Positions 42,880 to 56,560 of a stretch of DNA of 64,000 bases are shown one piece after another; position 1 is the first letter of the stretch, and each line of letters begins with the position of its first letter. Both the position numbers and the translations under genes were made by a program. Below the pieces are notes generated by a model. It was given only the letters and a program-made list of their open reading frames with translations. It was not told where the DNA came from and did not search any database. The DNA is from Brachionus manjavacas (lineage: Eukaryota; Rotifera; Eurotatoria; Ploima; Brachionidae): the NCBI GenBank assembly GCA_019054805.1, contig JAHQIY010000001.1:6462501-6526500 (forward strand), given 5' to 3'.

Positions 42880-45010
42880 TTTTAAGTCCATTTTCAATTC
42901 AAGTAGAAATTCGACTTTTTTTAATCAAAAGCCTTATCTAGTGTCTCAAAAAATATTCCTAATAAATTAAAGCGAAATTATATTTTAAATTAAGCCTAAT
43001 GAAAAATTTATTTAAGTATTAGGAACCAAAATTTTCCAAATTGAATTGAATTGAAGTGCTATTTCGAAATTTTTGGTTTATTAATTTTTAAAATGTCAAT
43101 TTTTTATTCTATTTTTCAATGAAAAATATCCATCTAAATAAAAAAATCGATTAAATTAAAATAATTTTTTTTATCGATTCGATCTGAGGTATACCCAGTG
43201 AACCCAAAAGTAATTAATAATTATATATATATATATATATGCAATAGCAAATTTTATGATCTTATGATGAAATTTTGAGGAGAAAGTTATTAAAGAAATT
43301 GTCCTTAGATAATCATCACTTTTTCATAAAATATCCAAATAGAATAAAATCTATATAGAAGAAGTCTTTTTGTACTCTTTGGTAATTTTATTTATTTTTA
43401 ATAATGACCGACAGTCCGATGGCCAGGGGGTTGTTAAGTATTTTTCAATTCATTTGTTTCAATTCAGAATTTTTTTTCTAGAACCGATCGTCTGAAGACC
43501 GGCCATTTTTCAAACTTCATTTTATGGCTTCGCTATACTCCTCTTAACATTATAATAGTAGTAAAACTAATAAAATACTGCGACCCTTTTGGAAGCAATG
43601 GAAATAAATTTGACTTTTTATAATAATATTTATTAAGCAAATTATCGAAATATACTTTGAACACATTTAATAAGCATAGCTTAAATAATTTTAAATTACC
43701 ATAAATTATCAAAAGAAGCAAGACTTAATTAGTTAAAATTACCATAAAGGAAAATAAGTTCAAAAAGTACTAAGAGGAGCAGGACCCAAATAATATAAAT
43801 TACCATAGAGAACAATAAGTATTACAATTGAATAATTATTTAAATCTCATTGTCTATCCATGTTCGATCACGATTAATTAATTAATACAGGTTTTTTTCT
43901 ATTTTTTTCTTAAAGTAAATTCAAATCAGTGCATCCAGTCTTTTAAATATTTATTATCTCATTTTTTATGAAAAAAAATCATACTCTTTTAGTACCTCTA
44001 TCCAGCAGAAAAACGTAGGTCTACACTTTGAACATGTATAAAGGACTTTTAAATAACTTATCAAAACACTAAGATTTTAGTAAGACATTAAAATTACTAA
44101 AATTTCTAAAAAACAAAAATTTTAAAATAAAATTTATTTATAAAGATTATGATCTATTCCTTAGAATAAATTATCTTTCAACCAGGCTTTGATTTGTTAG
44201 AAAAAAAATTCTTGTATTTTTCTTGGATTTATCTCAATTAAATTAGCAAGCTATTCACTTAAAAAATTCATTAAAATTTAATAGTAAAAAAACAACAAAA
44301 AAAAACATCTCTCAATAAACCACAATCAAAATCCGGCATTAATTCGTGGCATTTTTTATTCAAATCATTTTTTTAAAGATTTTTGAACGATTTTACCAAG
44401 TTTTTGAATAAATTTTTCAAATTTTTGCTTTATTATCTCGGTAGTTCGGTTATCTAATTATTAAATTTTTTGGATCAAAATTAGTATTATTGAGACCGTT
44501 GGGTTATAAATAGGGTTATGGAAGTAAATTTGACATTTTGAAATAATATTTAATTAGCAATTTATCGAAATTTACTTTGAACACATTTAATGAGTAGAAC
44601 TTAAATATGTCTGTAAAAATTCTAATTTAATAATATTATATCATATATAATAAAATATAAAATACAATTTAAACTATTTTATTTTGAAAAAAACTTAGCT
44701 TTGGATTTAGTTGGATGAAAAAAAATGTCAAAATTCTCAATAATTGATTCTGAAAAAATTTAATAATAAAAATTTATTTTCATATACAATTTTTTAAATT
44801 TTAAATTTTGAAAGTCATTTCTTTTCTGAATAGGATATTTTTAAAATTTTTATTTTCTTTATTTGTCTGAAACAGCATCCATTAAGTAAATGGTCAATGA
44901 CCCCTCTTCTTTTGGAACAAACTCCTGGCTCTAACTAAAATTTTTGACTAGGTTAATTTGACAGTTATTTTCACTGGAATAAAGCATAGTCTAATATAAA
45001 AAATGAAAAA
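42880..45010. other. Intergenic AT-rich region
   Basis: No coding evidence. It contains a TA microsatellite (43221-43240), a GC-richer unassigned patch (43400-43520) and a diverged direct repeat of about 90 bp (43597-43690 and 44517-44610, sharing ATCGAAAT then ACTTTGAACACATTTAAT). Confidence 0.5.
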
Positions 45011-45061
45011 TTTATTTCTTTGATTTACAATAAAAATAAATTAATCAAAAAAAAATTATAA

Positions 45062-45067
45062 TTTATT
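45062..45067 (-). terminator. Candidate polyadenylation signal of the coiled-coil gene
   Basis: TTTATT on the plus strand (AATAAA on the minus) about 140 nt beyond the stop codon at 45204; a second lies at 45011-45016. Confidence 0.4.
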
Positions 45068-45203
45068 TCAAAATGTTCATCACTGTAAATATAAAAAAAT
45101 CCATCAAGCTGATCGGAAATCGATCTAACTAAATTATCGAAAATTGAAAAATAAAAAAAAAATGATTCACATTTAATTTAATAAAAAATTTTGCATAAAA
45201 AAA

Positions 45204-46574
45204 TCATTTTTTCACTTTATTAACTTTTGTATTAGCGCTAACCGGCATATTATTTTGATCCGTATAGTCCCACGAATACTGTGCATCAAACTCATTCAAT
45301 AAATTAATTGGAAACGTTTTTATAGATGTTTGCAGTTGATTTAACAATTTTATTTTATTTAAATCATTTCTCTTCATATCTAAGAGACACCGCTGCTGCT
45401 GAGAGTGCTGCTGTTTGCGCGCTCTCTCTCTTTCGGCCCTGAAGCCGGCCTCATCCATGGCCGCACTGGACACCTCCTCATTGTTGGACGACGACGACAG
45501 CTCTATGTTGCTCTCGTCCAAGTCTTCATTCTGAAAAGCACTCTTTACCTCATCATCATCCTCTTCCTGGTTCAAATCAGACGATACACAATTCACTATT
45601 TGTATTGGCGTGAAGTCGATCTGCGACGAAGTCCGGTACGACTTCTGCTCCACACTGGGCACATTGTCATAAAAGTTAATGCTCGAGCCCTGACTGTCCT
45701 CTTTTTTATAAATGGACAACAAATCTGTGTCCAAATTTTTTAGAGATGAATTTTTCGTTTGCCTCTCTTGTTTTTCCACTTGTTTTTTTTCACTCATCTG
45801 ATTACTGATTATGTTCTTCAGCTCCTGATTCTGGTACTTGAGACAGACCAACTCGTTGGTCAAATAATTGATGCCTTGGCATAAATCCCCTATTTTCTTG
45901 TTGGCTATTTCCAATTGACTTGTTGTGTCTATCAATCTGTCATCAATGAAGTCCTTGAGCTCTTCGATGAACGATGCCATCTGATCCACTAGGTCCGGTT
46001 TGTTCGACAGCGAATTCTGACTGCTGACCCTTTTCTGGTCGTTTTCGATGGCCACTATCATTTGGGATATGTCATCGAGCATGAATGAGTTGGACGACGA
46101 GGCCATTTTAGAGCCCTGGTTAAATTTAATGCTAGATGGGGACCTAGGCGTCGCCTCGCGACTCACGGACAATTTTTGTCTGTTCGTGTTCAACAAGTCG
46201 GTGCTGTTCTTCAGTTTAAATGAGGAAAAGTTGGAATTTTTAATGCGCGGTTGAGTGTCGCTTTTTTCCAAGTGTTTTTTCAAGTAGCTTTTTATGTTCT
46301 GTTTGGACAGGTCGGGTTTGCTCTGGTTGCTCTTGGGCTTTTGGCTCATGCTGTTGGTCAAAGACAGACCGAGCTTGTCGGTGGCATACAGCTCTTGGAA
46401 GTTTTTGCTTGAGTTCAAATATGGCTTTGAGATGTTGAGCTTTTTGTTGGAGCCAATGCGTGACTGGTAGCCGCTTGAATTTGTGCTCGAGTTGGTACTG
46501 CTGCTGCTCAAACTAGATTTTTCGATCGAGTGACGAAAATTAGTCGAAAATGGTCGGCTTTGCGTCGAGCTCAT
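45204..46574 (-). CDS. Unrecognised Ser/Asn-rich coiled-coil protein, 456 residues
   Basis: A single uninterrupted exon whose base composition is clearly above the background. Residues 1-190 are Ser/Asn/Lys-rich and probably disordered, with SP/TP sites (ATPRSPSS, 141-148). Residues about 193-270 are predicted coiled coil (VDQMASFIEELKDFIDDRLI, NELVCLKYQNQELKNIISNQ). An acidic stretch (335-365) is followed by a charged helix DEAGFRAERERARKQQHSQQ (374-393) and a C-terminal conserved-looking segment ending SWDYTDQ (434-440). There are no membrane spans, signal peptide or enzyme motifs. This architecture recalls cytoskeleton or centrosome scaffolds, but I cannot name a family. The ATG at 46574 is preceded by a CTTTAG acceptor-like site, so an upstream 5'UTR exon is possible. 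Confidence 0.8.
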   Translation of the reverse strand: MSSTQSRPFSTNFRHSIEKSSLSSSSTNSSTNSSGYQSRIGSNKKLNISKPYLNSSKNFQELYATDKLGLSLTNSMSQKPKSNQSKPDLSKQNIKSYLKKHLEKSDTQPRIKNSNFSSFKLKNSTDLLNTNRQKLSVSREATPRSPSSIKFNQGSKMASSSNSFMLDDISQMIVAIENDQKRVSSQNSLSNKPDLVDQMASFIEELKDFIDDRLIDTTSQLEIANKKIGDLCQGINYLTNELVCLKYQNQELKNIISNQMSEKKQVEKQERQTKNSSLKNLDTDLLSIYKKEDSQGSSINFYDNVPSVEQKSYRTSSQIDFTPIQIVNCVSSDLNQEEDDDEVKSAFQNEDLDESNIELSSSSNNEEVSSAAMDEAGFRAERERARKQQHSQQQRCLLDMKRNDLNKIKLLNQLQTSIKTFPINLLNEFDAQYSWDYTDQNNMPVSANTKVNKVKK

Positions 46575-49500
46575 TTATATCTAAAGCAATTAGAACAATG
46601 AAGTGTCTTCTATTTGAATAAGCTTTTGGTGTATTTCAAAAAGATGTAATTCAAGTCTAGATGTGGTGACGAATTGAAGTCTCTCTACCGTGACTTCTAA
46701 ATGTGGTGTCGAAATTTGAAAAACAAATGACTCAATCGCTTAATTACTTAAAATGTAAACAAATGAAAAATTTATTTATGTAATTATTTATTTAAGGTTA
46801 AACTGAATTCAAAATGAAGCCGAAATAATAATTTGGAATTTAAAATCTTCTAAAATTTTTAAAATTTATGACAATCATTTTTTAATGATTCTAAGAATAA
46901 ATTAAATTTAACACCAAAATTTTTTTTATTTCTAATGTTTTTTTGAGTTAAACTTGAGAGGCCAGCAAAAGTTATCATGACTGGATATTTTACTTTTATG
47001 AAATGGTAGAAAAGATTGCCAAGTCAATAAATGACGGAAAAAATTTAGAATTCTATCATTGTGTTGTAGCTCTCAGATTTTACAGATCTTGTATCTAAAT
47101 TTATTTTATTGATACATTTTAATTTTTTTAGATTTTTAATTAGCAAAAAAAAATCTAAAACCAACTAATTTTAAATTCAATAAAATATTAATTAATTAAT
47201 TAAAAATCATTGAATTAATTTCTTTCCTAGTTACTTAAAAAAAGTAAATCTCTTTGAATTAAATAAAAACGCAAAATAAGTATCCTAAGCTAAGTTAATT
47301 TAAAAGTTTTGAGTTTTAAGAAAATATATTCAAAGGCGCATGATCAAGTGGACCTTTTGTGTCATCTTATTCTTTTAAAAACAGAATTTATGGTTTCATT
47401 CGGATAAAAAGTTATCAAAATGTTTCTAACATGAGCGCGTCTTCATTCAGCTTTAAACTTCATATTATGGAATTGAATTAATTTTATCTAAATAAAACAT
47501 CAATTATAAAATTTTAAAAAATTCTTAATTAATAATTAAATAATATTTAAGGAATAAATTTTTGTTAAGATCGAGATTATTACTCAAAGCCAGTTCAAAA
47601 ATTGTAATAAACGAATCAAAAAAATATTTTCAATTTAAAATTTTTGATTCATTAAAGAAATATAATATCACAAATTTAACATAAAACTTTTAAAATTTTA
47701 AAATTTAATTTTTTACAGTAATTTTTGATGGGGAAAATAGCATAATTTGTTCTATAGTAACGATTTTTTAATATTTTAAAAACTGGTCAAATCTATCACT
47801 CTTTCTATTTTTAACATAAAAATTTTCTTCATCTACTTAATTTATTAAAGGCTTAAAATCAATATCACCAAATTTGTTCAATCGTTTTTGAATTATGTTA
47901 AAATATATCTTTGTATTTTAATATTAAAAATATAGTCTGTAAAATTATAAAATAAAGGTTGATAAATAAAAAAATTCGAACAAGAACTAAACCAGTTTAG
48001 AAGATTTTTAATTAAGTAAATGTAATAGTTAGCTCTTGATTGTTGAAATACAAATTAGAATAAAATACTTGAATATTCAAAAATCTGCTGCTGTAAATTT
48101 TTTGAAAATTAAATTTAATTAAATTCATTTTTTAATTTAAACCATTGTCTAGTATGAAGTTTCCTTAAAGATATATTATCTTATTGTCTATTTGAGTAAT
48201 AATTTTTTTAAAACTTGTTAAGTTGTTGATTCGTAACTTTTTAAAATTATAAATTGCCAATCGATATCATTGATTTTTAATCAGAAATTTTAATGTTTTA
48301 AAGAGCCCCTTAGTAAAGCATTTGAAATTTATTCTAATGATATTTTTTCAAATTTAAATCGTTTAATTTATAAAACAATAGAAAACAGAAAGACTAAAAA
48401 ACCGCTTTAAAAAATGAAAAGAAATTTAGTAAAATAATAAATTTAAAATTTTTCTTAATAAATATTAATAAATAAATCAAACTTTTTTAAGTTTAAGTCA
48501 TAAAATATTAAAAGATTATCCAACATGGTAAATATTTTTACTTTTATTGGCTATATCTTTAAATTCTTATTTAAAAAGAATAAAAATAAAAATCTTAAAT
48601 CATTAATTTTTAATAAAGCATGATCGATATATTATTTTTTCAATGTAAAATAATTTAAATAAATTACAATTTATCTAATTTCTGGTTAAAAAACTAAAGA
48701 GAAAAAAAAAAGCAATTTTTCTTTAAATCTTAAACTAAAACTGATTCAGCAAACTACTGATGACACAAAATTGTCATCCATGCTCATCAGATTATTTTTG
48801 GATATTTTTGAATTGTTTTAATGATTAAACTTAAGACTCCCATGTCACATAATTATTTGAAATTATTTGAGACCAACAAAAACAAAATATGTGAGAATAT
48901 CAATGTTAATAAATATGAAATTAAAATTCATTAAAATTTTTATTAAATTAAAAAAAAAGTGCTACGAAATAACATTCTTTGAATAAACCTTAGCTAATTG
49001 ATAATAATAAATAAAGTCTCAGCTATATGATAAATTTATTAAAAAAATTAATTTTTAAAATCTTGCTGATAAATAAAATATCTCGATTGTATTTTTATTT
49101 CTGATTAATCAAAATAAAGGCCTTATAATATAGCTAGTTCACAATAGTTATAAGTGATATTTATTATTAATTGATATCAAATCTGTAACAGTGGACTGTT
49201 AAAGAAATTTTATTGAACTTACAATAATCATAAATATATTCAAAATTTAATGCAAAAAAAACAATTGTTCCAATTTAAAAAAATATTTTTTTTATCAACG
49301 TTTAAATTAATTAAATTTTTGTACTCAAAACTTTTATTTTCTTTTAAATATCTTTTTTCTTCCTTCAACAAAATAGTATTAGCGTGTACAATATTATTTT
49401 ATTATCATTTTATCTTAAAAGGTCTAAAGTCAATTAAAAATTTTCTTGATAATTTCTCATTATATTTTACAAATGAAACTAAGTAAATGAATATAAAAAT

Positions 49501-52500
49501 TTCAGAGATCATTCCTAACCGAAGCATTTAATTTATAATAAAATTTTCCTTAAAATTCATGTCTTCTTGAGATGAAACGATTCCTTAAAAATATTTGTTG
49601 CATATCTTTTTTGTAAATCTTACAAAATAGGACTCACGAATACACTGTTTTTGCCTGAAGAAATTTTCTCAAAAATTGGAAAGCTTTTTGACAGAAACAC
49701 CATATCAAAGGCACGTTATTAAATTTATTTTAAAAAAATTAGAAAATTCTGTTTATAAAATTCCTGTTTTAATTCCTAAGTAAATATTTACAATAAAATT
49801 TAATTTTTTTTTCTAAATCTTTAAAAAAGAGCAAGTAGAAAATAATTTAAAAATAAAATTTCATAGCATAAAGTGTTTTTGTAGAAGCATTTTTTTTCTG
49901 TTGTCATATTTTTCAAGAATATTTTTCCTTTTTATTTAATAGTACTACTACTACTAGTAACCACACCACCTAGAAGACTATCCAAAATCTTTAGTCTTGA
50001 AAAAAAGACGTAATTCGTACTTTAGACGCTTATCAAACAACAACTTTTGTAAATCTAAATTTACCAATATTTACTTTAGAAATCATAATCATTTTTAGAT
50101 AAAAAAGGTACTGTTGATAAAAGCCGAAATTAATTGAGTCTACCTTTGGAAAGAGAGGATTTTTTAAAACAAGAACTTTTAAAAGCCCTTTAATAAAAAT
50201 AATATTTACATTTTTTAACATTCAAAAATTATTTAAAAAATCTAGTATTTAATTTGGAATAAATGGTTATCTTAATGTTCTGGCAAGGATAAGTTTAAAA
50301 AAAATACGATTCTATTTTTTGATCAAAATTGAGTTGAACCCTTAAAAAAATTGTTTAAAAAAAATCGAATCAATTCAAAAAAGAAATTCCCATAAACACC
50401 AAAGCACCTGAAAAATTAGTACTGTTTAGCAATGAGATGCAAATAAATTTATTTTTTAATTCAATAATAAACAATTAATAATTTATAAGTATTTACTAGT
50501 TTATTGGATATAATATATTTTTCTAGCTTGTTGACAAACTTAAAGGTATGTTTATCAAGCCTTTTAGAATCGCACAAACATAGACTTTTTTGACCATTTC
50601 TAAACTAACTTCGATATATTGAATAAATGGCAAATACATCCTAATTCTCTCTTTGCTTCAATTGCATTTGGCAATTGAAATTTTTTGAAACTAGATTTCG
50701 GTTGCTCGGCTACTGAATTATGTCCCCGGTGTAATCTAGTCCATCGACAAGACGAAAAATGTTAAAATTTACTTTGAATAAAACTATTCTCTATTTTATG
50801 ATTTGAAGAAAAAACATTAATTTTCCTAATTTTTATTTTTTCTATTTTGGAATAATTTTCCTCAATTATTTATCTAAAAAATCAAATATTAAAAGAAATC
50901 ATTTTTTTTTAAATGTTCATATGATTGATCTATTGAGACACTTGGCACATATTGAAAATCGTTCATGCACAATTCGTTATTGATTCAAGCGTTTGACCAG
51001 AAGCAAGTCACTAATTACTTCAAAAAATTCAATGGTATTTTAAATATTTGAATTTTCAAGAAACATATTTTTCTTACTAGTCGCTTTAAAAAAAATTAAG
51101 ATCGAGACTTGAGACTCTAGTTAAAAAATTTGCGAAAATTTGATTCACATAAACTTAATTTGTCAAGAACCAGTTTAGTTTTTTGGCCTCATTAAATCGG
51201 AATTTAATTCCTTAAAATTTTTAATTTGCACAGGCTTCATTTAATTGATGCAAATGTTGGCTGAACAAACTCTTCGATAAAAATTGTCTGGCCTGAGCAA
51301 ATTCTCTATTTATTTTATACAACTAATATTGCGAAATTAAGATAGGGCGCACAGGGTGGCCCTTATAATTGGACTTCTGGTGAAAGGTCGAACTACTCCT
51401 GGGCCGAATTCAATTAATAATTAAGCTATCCCACGCTAGAACAAAATCTACTTTACAAATTAAAATAATAAAACCATTTTATTAAAATTTAAAATTTTTA
51501 CTTTCTTGTTCTAAAAAAAGAATATATTTGTTTCAAAGAAGGAATTATAATGTGAATTTCATTAAACCACACTTGAACTAAATCTACTTGATTAAAAAAA
51601 TTCTGATATTTCTTCCATAAAATAATTCAATTAAAATTAAAAAAATTATTTTGTTTTGTTTTATATAAAAAAGATACTTTTTGTATTGAAGAACGGGTTT
51701 GGACTCTTAAAAAGAGACTCAATTGACCCAAATTGCTTGACCAATATACATAAAAGCTACAAGATTAAGAATTTGATTAAATTTTTCCTTGATTAAGCCA
51801 AAAGTAGACTTTTGACGATTCGAAAACATACTCAATTAATCTCTATTTTCGAAATGATTTTTGCTTAATTAATAAAAAAAATTTTCTTAAAAATATTTAC
51901 TGAATAGCTTATCGGTTTAGTTTGGGTGGTCAATCGGATTTTGTTGATCTATTAGGATAGAGAAAGGCCAGCGTAATCCGTTCTTTGGTCAATCAAAGGA
52001 TTACAGTTTAAGCCTCAAAAAGAAAACTTTTTCGTTTCGCACGATCACTTTGGGAAAAAAGGCTCCGATTTTCCTAAATAGCTACCATCAATGCTCAAAA
52101 AAATCCTCATGTCTACTACTTTATTTTTTTTCATTAATAAATGATACCAACACATCTTTCACTGCCTTTCCTGTTAAATTGACAATCATTTAGCCCATTG
52201 CAGCAGCATCATCAATGCACTCTTTTTCCCAAATAATAAAGAAAAATTTTCAAGATTTGAAGAAAAATAATAAAATATAAAATTAAAAATTAAAAAAAAT
52301 TTTTTTTCTCAGAATCGAAAAAAATAAGAGAGCTGACCTTTTTCAAAATGACTCGTTCTAACCAGCAACAATAAAAAAAAGCCACTAAATCATTAACGAT
52401 AATAACAAGAAAAGGTAAATTTTTGGAAAATTAAAAAAAAACATTTTTTTAGAATTTAGCTTAAACGGTCTTTAAAATGCCAAATATTATCTTTCTTGGC

Positions 52501-54690
52501 CGTATTTGAAAAAAATCAAATGAGTCCTTTCAAGATATATAAGCAAAATGCAAAACTCACAAGTAACCTTGGTTAGTTTAAGCCGTGGCTTAAACAATCT
52601 TACAACAATAAATCATATGATCAAAGAACCAAATAGTTTAGTAAAAGCCATTTAGCTAAGTATGCTAAATGCTTGATTGAAATTTGGGGCTAGTAAATTA
52701 AAAAACTTTTAGAAAATTGCTAGTCGTATCCATGCATTGTGGCAATTTGTTCAATTGGTTCATTCTGAAATTACTTAAGGCTCTCTAATCGAAAGAAATA
52801 TTTAGTTTAAAGCTAAAATCAACTCAAAGCTTGCTTTTTTGTCAAATTTTGAATAAATATTAAAATTTCAAAAGAAAGCACCAAATTAAGTCTGAGTAAA
52901 TATTTTCGATTTGAATTTGAATATGTGACCAGTTTTCTTTGTTATGCAGGACCTTTTATTTAGTGACTTAGCTCGTCAAAGCTTTTAATTAGAGCGAAAT
53001 TTATTGTTCGCCAAAAAAAAGGTAATTAAAATTTTAATTGAATTTTTCGATATATTCCGTTTGCTGAAGCCCAATTTGACCGAATTATTCGAAAGCCCTA
53101 CCAAGTCGACAATAATTTTAAGTACTTTGGCAGATTTGGCCAAATTTTCTTAAGTAACTTGCGTCATGTGTCCGAGATTTAGACTTATGAGTAAAGTATT
53201 CGCGTGGCTATTTAAATAAGACTAGAAATCAATTTAAATATGTAAATCCTATCCGTCGAGCTAGCTAGACTTGATAATCTTTTTTTAAGATTTTTCTTCT
53301 AACATTTAGAAAGGTGAAAGATAAAGAAAATTTTCAACAAATAAAACTGAGCAAATTGGGTCTTAAAAATCGGCAAATTCCTAAACCGATCTTGGCAAAC
53401 TCTTAGCATTTTTAGATCTTAGTGTACTGTAGTTAAATAGCTCCAAGTTTATTTGTATAATCGAAAAGGATTCTGTTATTAAAATGATGTATTATTGTTT
53501 TTAACTTTTTTTAGTTATATAATTTCAATAAAAAGTATTTGAACATACCAAAGTTAGCAGTGGTAAAAAAGTTCGATTTACTTTAACAATAGCTTTAATA
53601 ACACTCTTGAAAAAATTAACTTTGGAATTAGATTTTATTTTTTTAAGTTCTCATTTACTCAATTAAAAAAAAACTATGAAATATATTAAGTCTAAGAAAG
53701 CAGAGACCTTTTTTTATCTTTGTAGATAATTTGAAAAAATTCAAAAACTACATCTTAAAAGTATCTAAAATTATCAAATAGTTAAAAAGTGGCTAGAGCT
53801 TGTTTATTAAGTCAATAACGATCTTGTTTTAGTGCGAGAAGAAAAGACTGTCTTTAGGAGAATTAGTTGGAATATTAAGCATTTTCTTTAAATGCTAGAA
53901 TTTGAAAAATATTTTTATTATTTATGGGCAGGTGAGAAAATTCGAACAAATAGAAAAAATTATAAATCTAAAATTATGCATATTTTGAAATCAATTTTAT
54001 TTAAAACCGTTTAAATAATAAAAAAAAAAAGATTATCAAAATTTGGTGACATGTGTACATAAATTTAGACCAAATTTCAAATACAATTGTGTTATATGAC
54101 ACCGTTTGGTCCGGTATTTGTCTTTGTATTTCGTTACAACTTTGTTCAGTTTTTGTCTAAACCCTTAAAGACCAACTGAAGCAAAAATACTCTTAACAAA
54201 TTTTGAATTTAGTTATTAGGTACATTGATCTATGGATCACAAATTTTTTGCAAACTTTTTTGGTAATCTGCAAATAGTTTACTTCGTTCTTAATTAGAAG
54301 TTAACAATGAAAAAGCATTGACTGTAGGATTCCAGTATATATAGAAGAAATACTGATTTGGAATGAAAAAATTTGCTCTATTAGAAATACCTAAACAATT
54401 TTTATTTCAAATAAAAAAGTTTGTGTATTTTTTGATTTAATATTAAAAAGATTATGCTAGATGAAGAGTGTCTTAAATATAGATATAGACGCCAGTCGAT
54501 CTAATCACTTTGAAATTAAATTGTTGAAAAGAGCCAAACAATTTTGCTTTTTTTTATTTTTAATTTAAGGACCATTATAAACTATTACCATATATTTAAT
54601 AAAGCAACAAAGAATTAAATAAATTTTCACACATTCAGTTTTTTTCCAAAATTTAAATTGTAAAACCATTAAAGTGATAATTATTCGATA
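46575..54690. other. Large AT-rich region without recognisable genes
   Basis: About 8.1 kb. Adjacent to the coiled-coil gene, ATGTGGTG.CGAA occurs twice (46660-46720) in its likely promoter. A short CTA run at 49943-49956 may mark another family B LINE end. Slightly GC-richer patches at 50690-50760, 51340-51420 and 51900-52080 contain no open frame. Nothing else can be supported. Confidence 0.5.
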
Positions 54691-54698
54691 ATTCTAAT

Positions 54699-55050
54699 CA
54701 GAGTTGGTCAAAAGTCAAAGTCATGAAGTCAAAGTCAAGTCTGGACTTTGACTTTAAATTTTATCTTTTTGAAGTCAAGTCTGGACTTTGAATAAAACTA
54801 AAAATTTTTTTAAAAATTTTTGTTTTAAATAAAATTTGGTTCTCGAATTTCAATGTTTTTAAATTAAATTTTATCATTGTTAATTTTCTGTAATTTGGTG
54901 CTAATATGGAATGATGAGGTCTAATCTTATAGCCTGAGAATAATCAAGTCGACTTTGACTTGGACCCAAAAATAATCTCAAAGTCAAAGTCGACTTTGAC
55001 TTTGACTTTTAACGATTCTGACTTTAAAGTTAGACTTTTGACCAACTCTG
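54699..55050. mobile_element. hAT-type MITE with perfect 8-bp target duplication, copy 2
   Basis: The element begins CAGAGTTGGTCAAAAGTC and ends GACTTTTGACCAACTCTG. Exact ATTCTAAT duplications flank it (54691-54698 and 55051-55058). Interior subterminal repeats of AAGTCAAAGTC and its complement resemble the copy at 40939-41260, but the terminal sequences differ enough to be a sister subfamily. 352 bp, no coding capacity. Confidence 0.88.
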
Positions 55051-55139
55051 ATTCTAATAAAAAAAACAGAAATTAAATAAAAGTCTAATAATTTTTTAAT
55101 TTCAAACAGATTCTATTTTTATATTCAAATGGGGACTTT

Positions 55140-56560
55140 TAATAGAAAGTATTTTAGAAGATCCGACAGACTTAAATGAAAATGAAAGTAAAGAAGTGGA
55201 ATGAGTAAAAAAAAATGATATGAGAAACTATATAAACCATTGTGCTAGTGAAGCAGAAGAAGTCAACTCAAAAGGAGACCTTAATATCCTACACAAGATC
55301 ACTAATGCAATATGTGATCTTGAAAAGAAGAACTAACTGAAAAGAAGAACATTAGTGAAAGACAAAGAAGGTCGTATCCTAACTACTGAAATAAAGCAAG
55401 AGCAAAGATGGGTTAAGCACTTTAAGAATTTCTAAATAGGCCAGAACTTAAAGGGTCTTTACAGCGTAAACCAGCTACCACTAACCTCGATATTGACACA
55501 GAAGTGCCTAAACATAAATAAATTCAAACTGCAGTAAAGACCCGAAGAACAGAAAAGTCTCGGGTATTGACAGCAAGATAAGGCGGCAATGAATTATAAT
55601 AGAAGAATAATCATAAGGCCTTAAAGTCTAGCTCACTAAGAAAGATAAAAATCTGATTTGTGAAAATTGGCGAGGAATAACACTGCTATCAATAGCAAAC
55701 ATAGCGTTTTGCAGCATAATTCTGTAAAGAATCAGCAATGCTTTGGATTCTATAATTAGAGAATCACAAGCGGGAATTAGACGAAGGAGAGAACACATAG
55801 ACTAAATATTTGCACTACGGAACATCATAGAATAGAGTCTGGAATGGAATTTGCAAATGATCTAGTGCTAATATCTAATTCAGAAGCACATATGCATATG
55901 AAGAAGCAAGATTTGGCGAACAACGCTAAACCAACCAGACTCGAAATAAAACCAAAGTTATGGGTTTACATAAACACCAAATTCATTACCCCGGTGTCCA
56001 TCGATGGTACAAAAATCGAATAAGAAAATTTAAGATGAACCATCAGTTAATCGATATGAGCACAAAGATATTAAGAATAGACATACTAGAGCAAAGATCA
56101 CCTTTGCTAGATTCCGACTAGCATGGTTATCAACTAGCTACAGTAAGGAAACAAAACTTATACTCAGCAATACTGATGGACGGAAGCGAATGTTGGGGGA
56201 TGCGTGAATTTGAGAGGAAAAGGCTGAACACCTTCCACTCTGGATGATGATGATGACCTATGCACAAGAACAAATTTAGAGCCATTAAGTAAATGCATTA
56301 AGAATAAAAGACTGGGATGGCTTGGACATGTACTTAGAATGAAAGAAACACGGATACAAAAATACCCTTTCAATGGACAATTCAAGGGCGACGAAAGATA
56401 GACCGACCAACAGTGACATGAAGGTCAACAATCACGAAAGAGCTCATCGAAATGGAAATGGCATGGGGAGAAGTAAGGGTAAAGGCAAAATATCCACTTG
56501 AGTGGAAATCAAAAGTAATGATCCAATGCTGCACAAGGAGCAAATAAAAAAAAAATTATA
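55140..56560 (+). mobile_element. Degenerate LINE (family C) with internal deletions
   Basis: Plus-strand remnants appear in correct order: VKDKEGRILTTEIKQEQRW (about 55340), ENWRGITLLSIANIAFCSII (about 55660), RESQAGIRRRREHID, FANDLVLISNSEAH (about 55850, the catalytic block decayed to FAND), LYSAILMDGSECWG, KRLGWLGHVLRMKE (about 56300), and a GRRKIDRPTVT...TITKELIEMEMAWGEVRVKA tail ending IQCCTRSK. Most of the palm domain between the RESQAGIR and FAND blocks is missing. The 3' end is A-rich. It is the same family as the well-preserved end in filament intron 1. Confidence 0.8.

Noticed and set aside
49250-49486. 78-codon open frame in the 46-54 kb region
   Set aside because: Composition is almost entirely Phe, Lys, Leu and Ile, consistent with AT-rich noise; no splice or conservation evidence.
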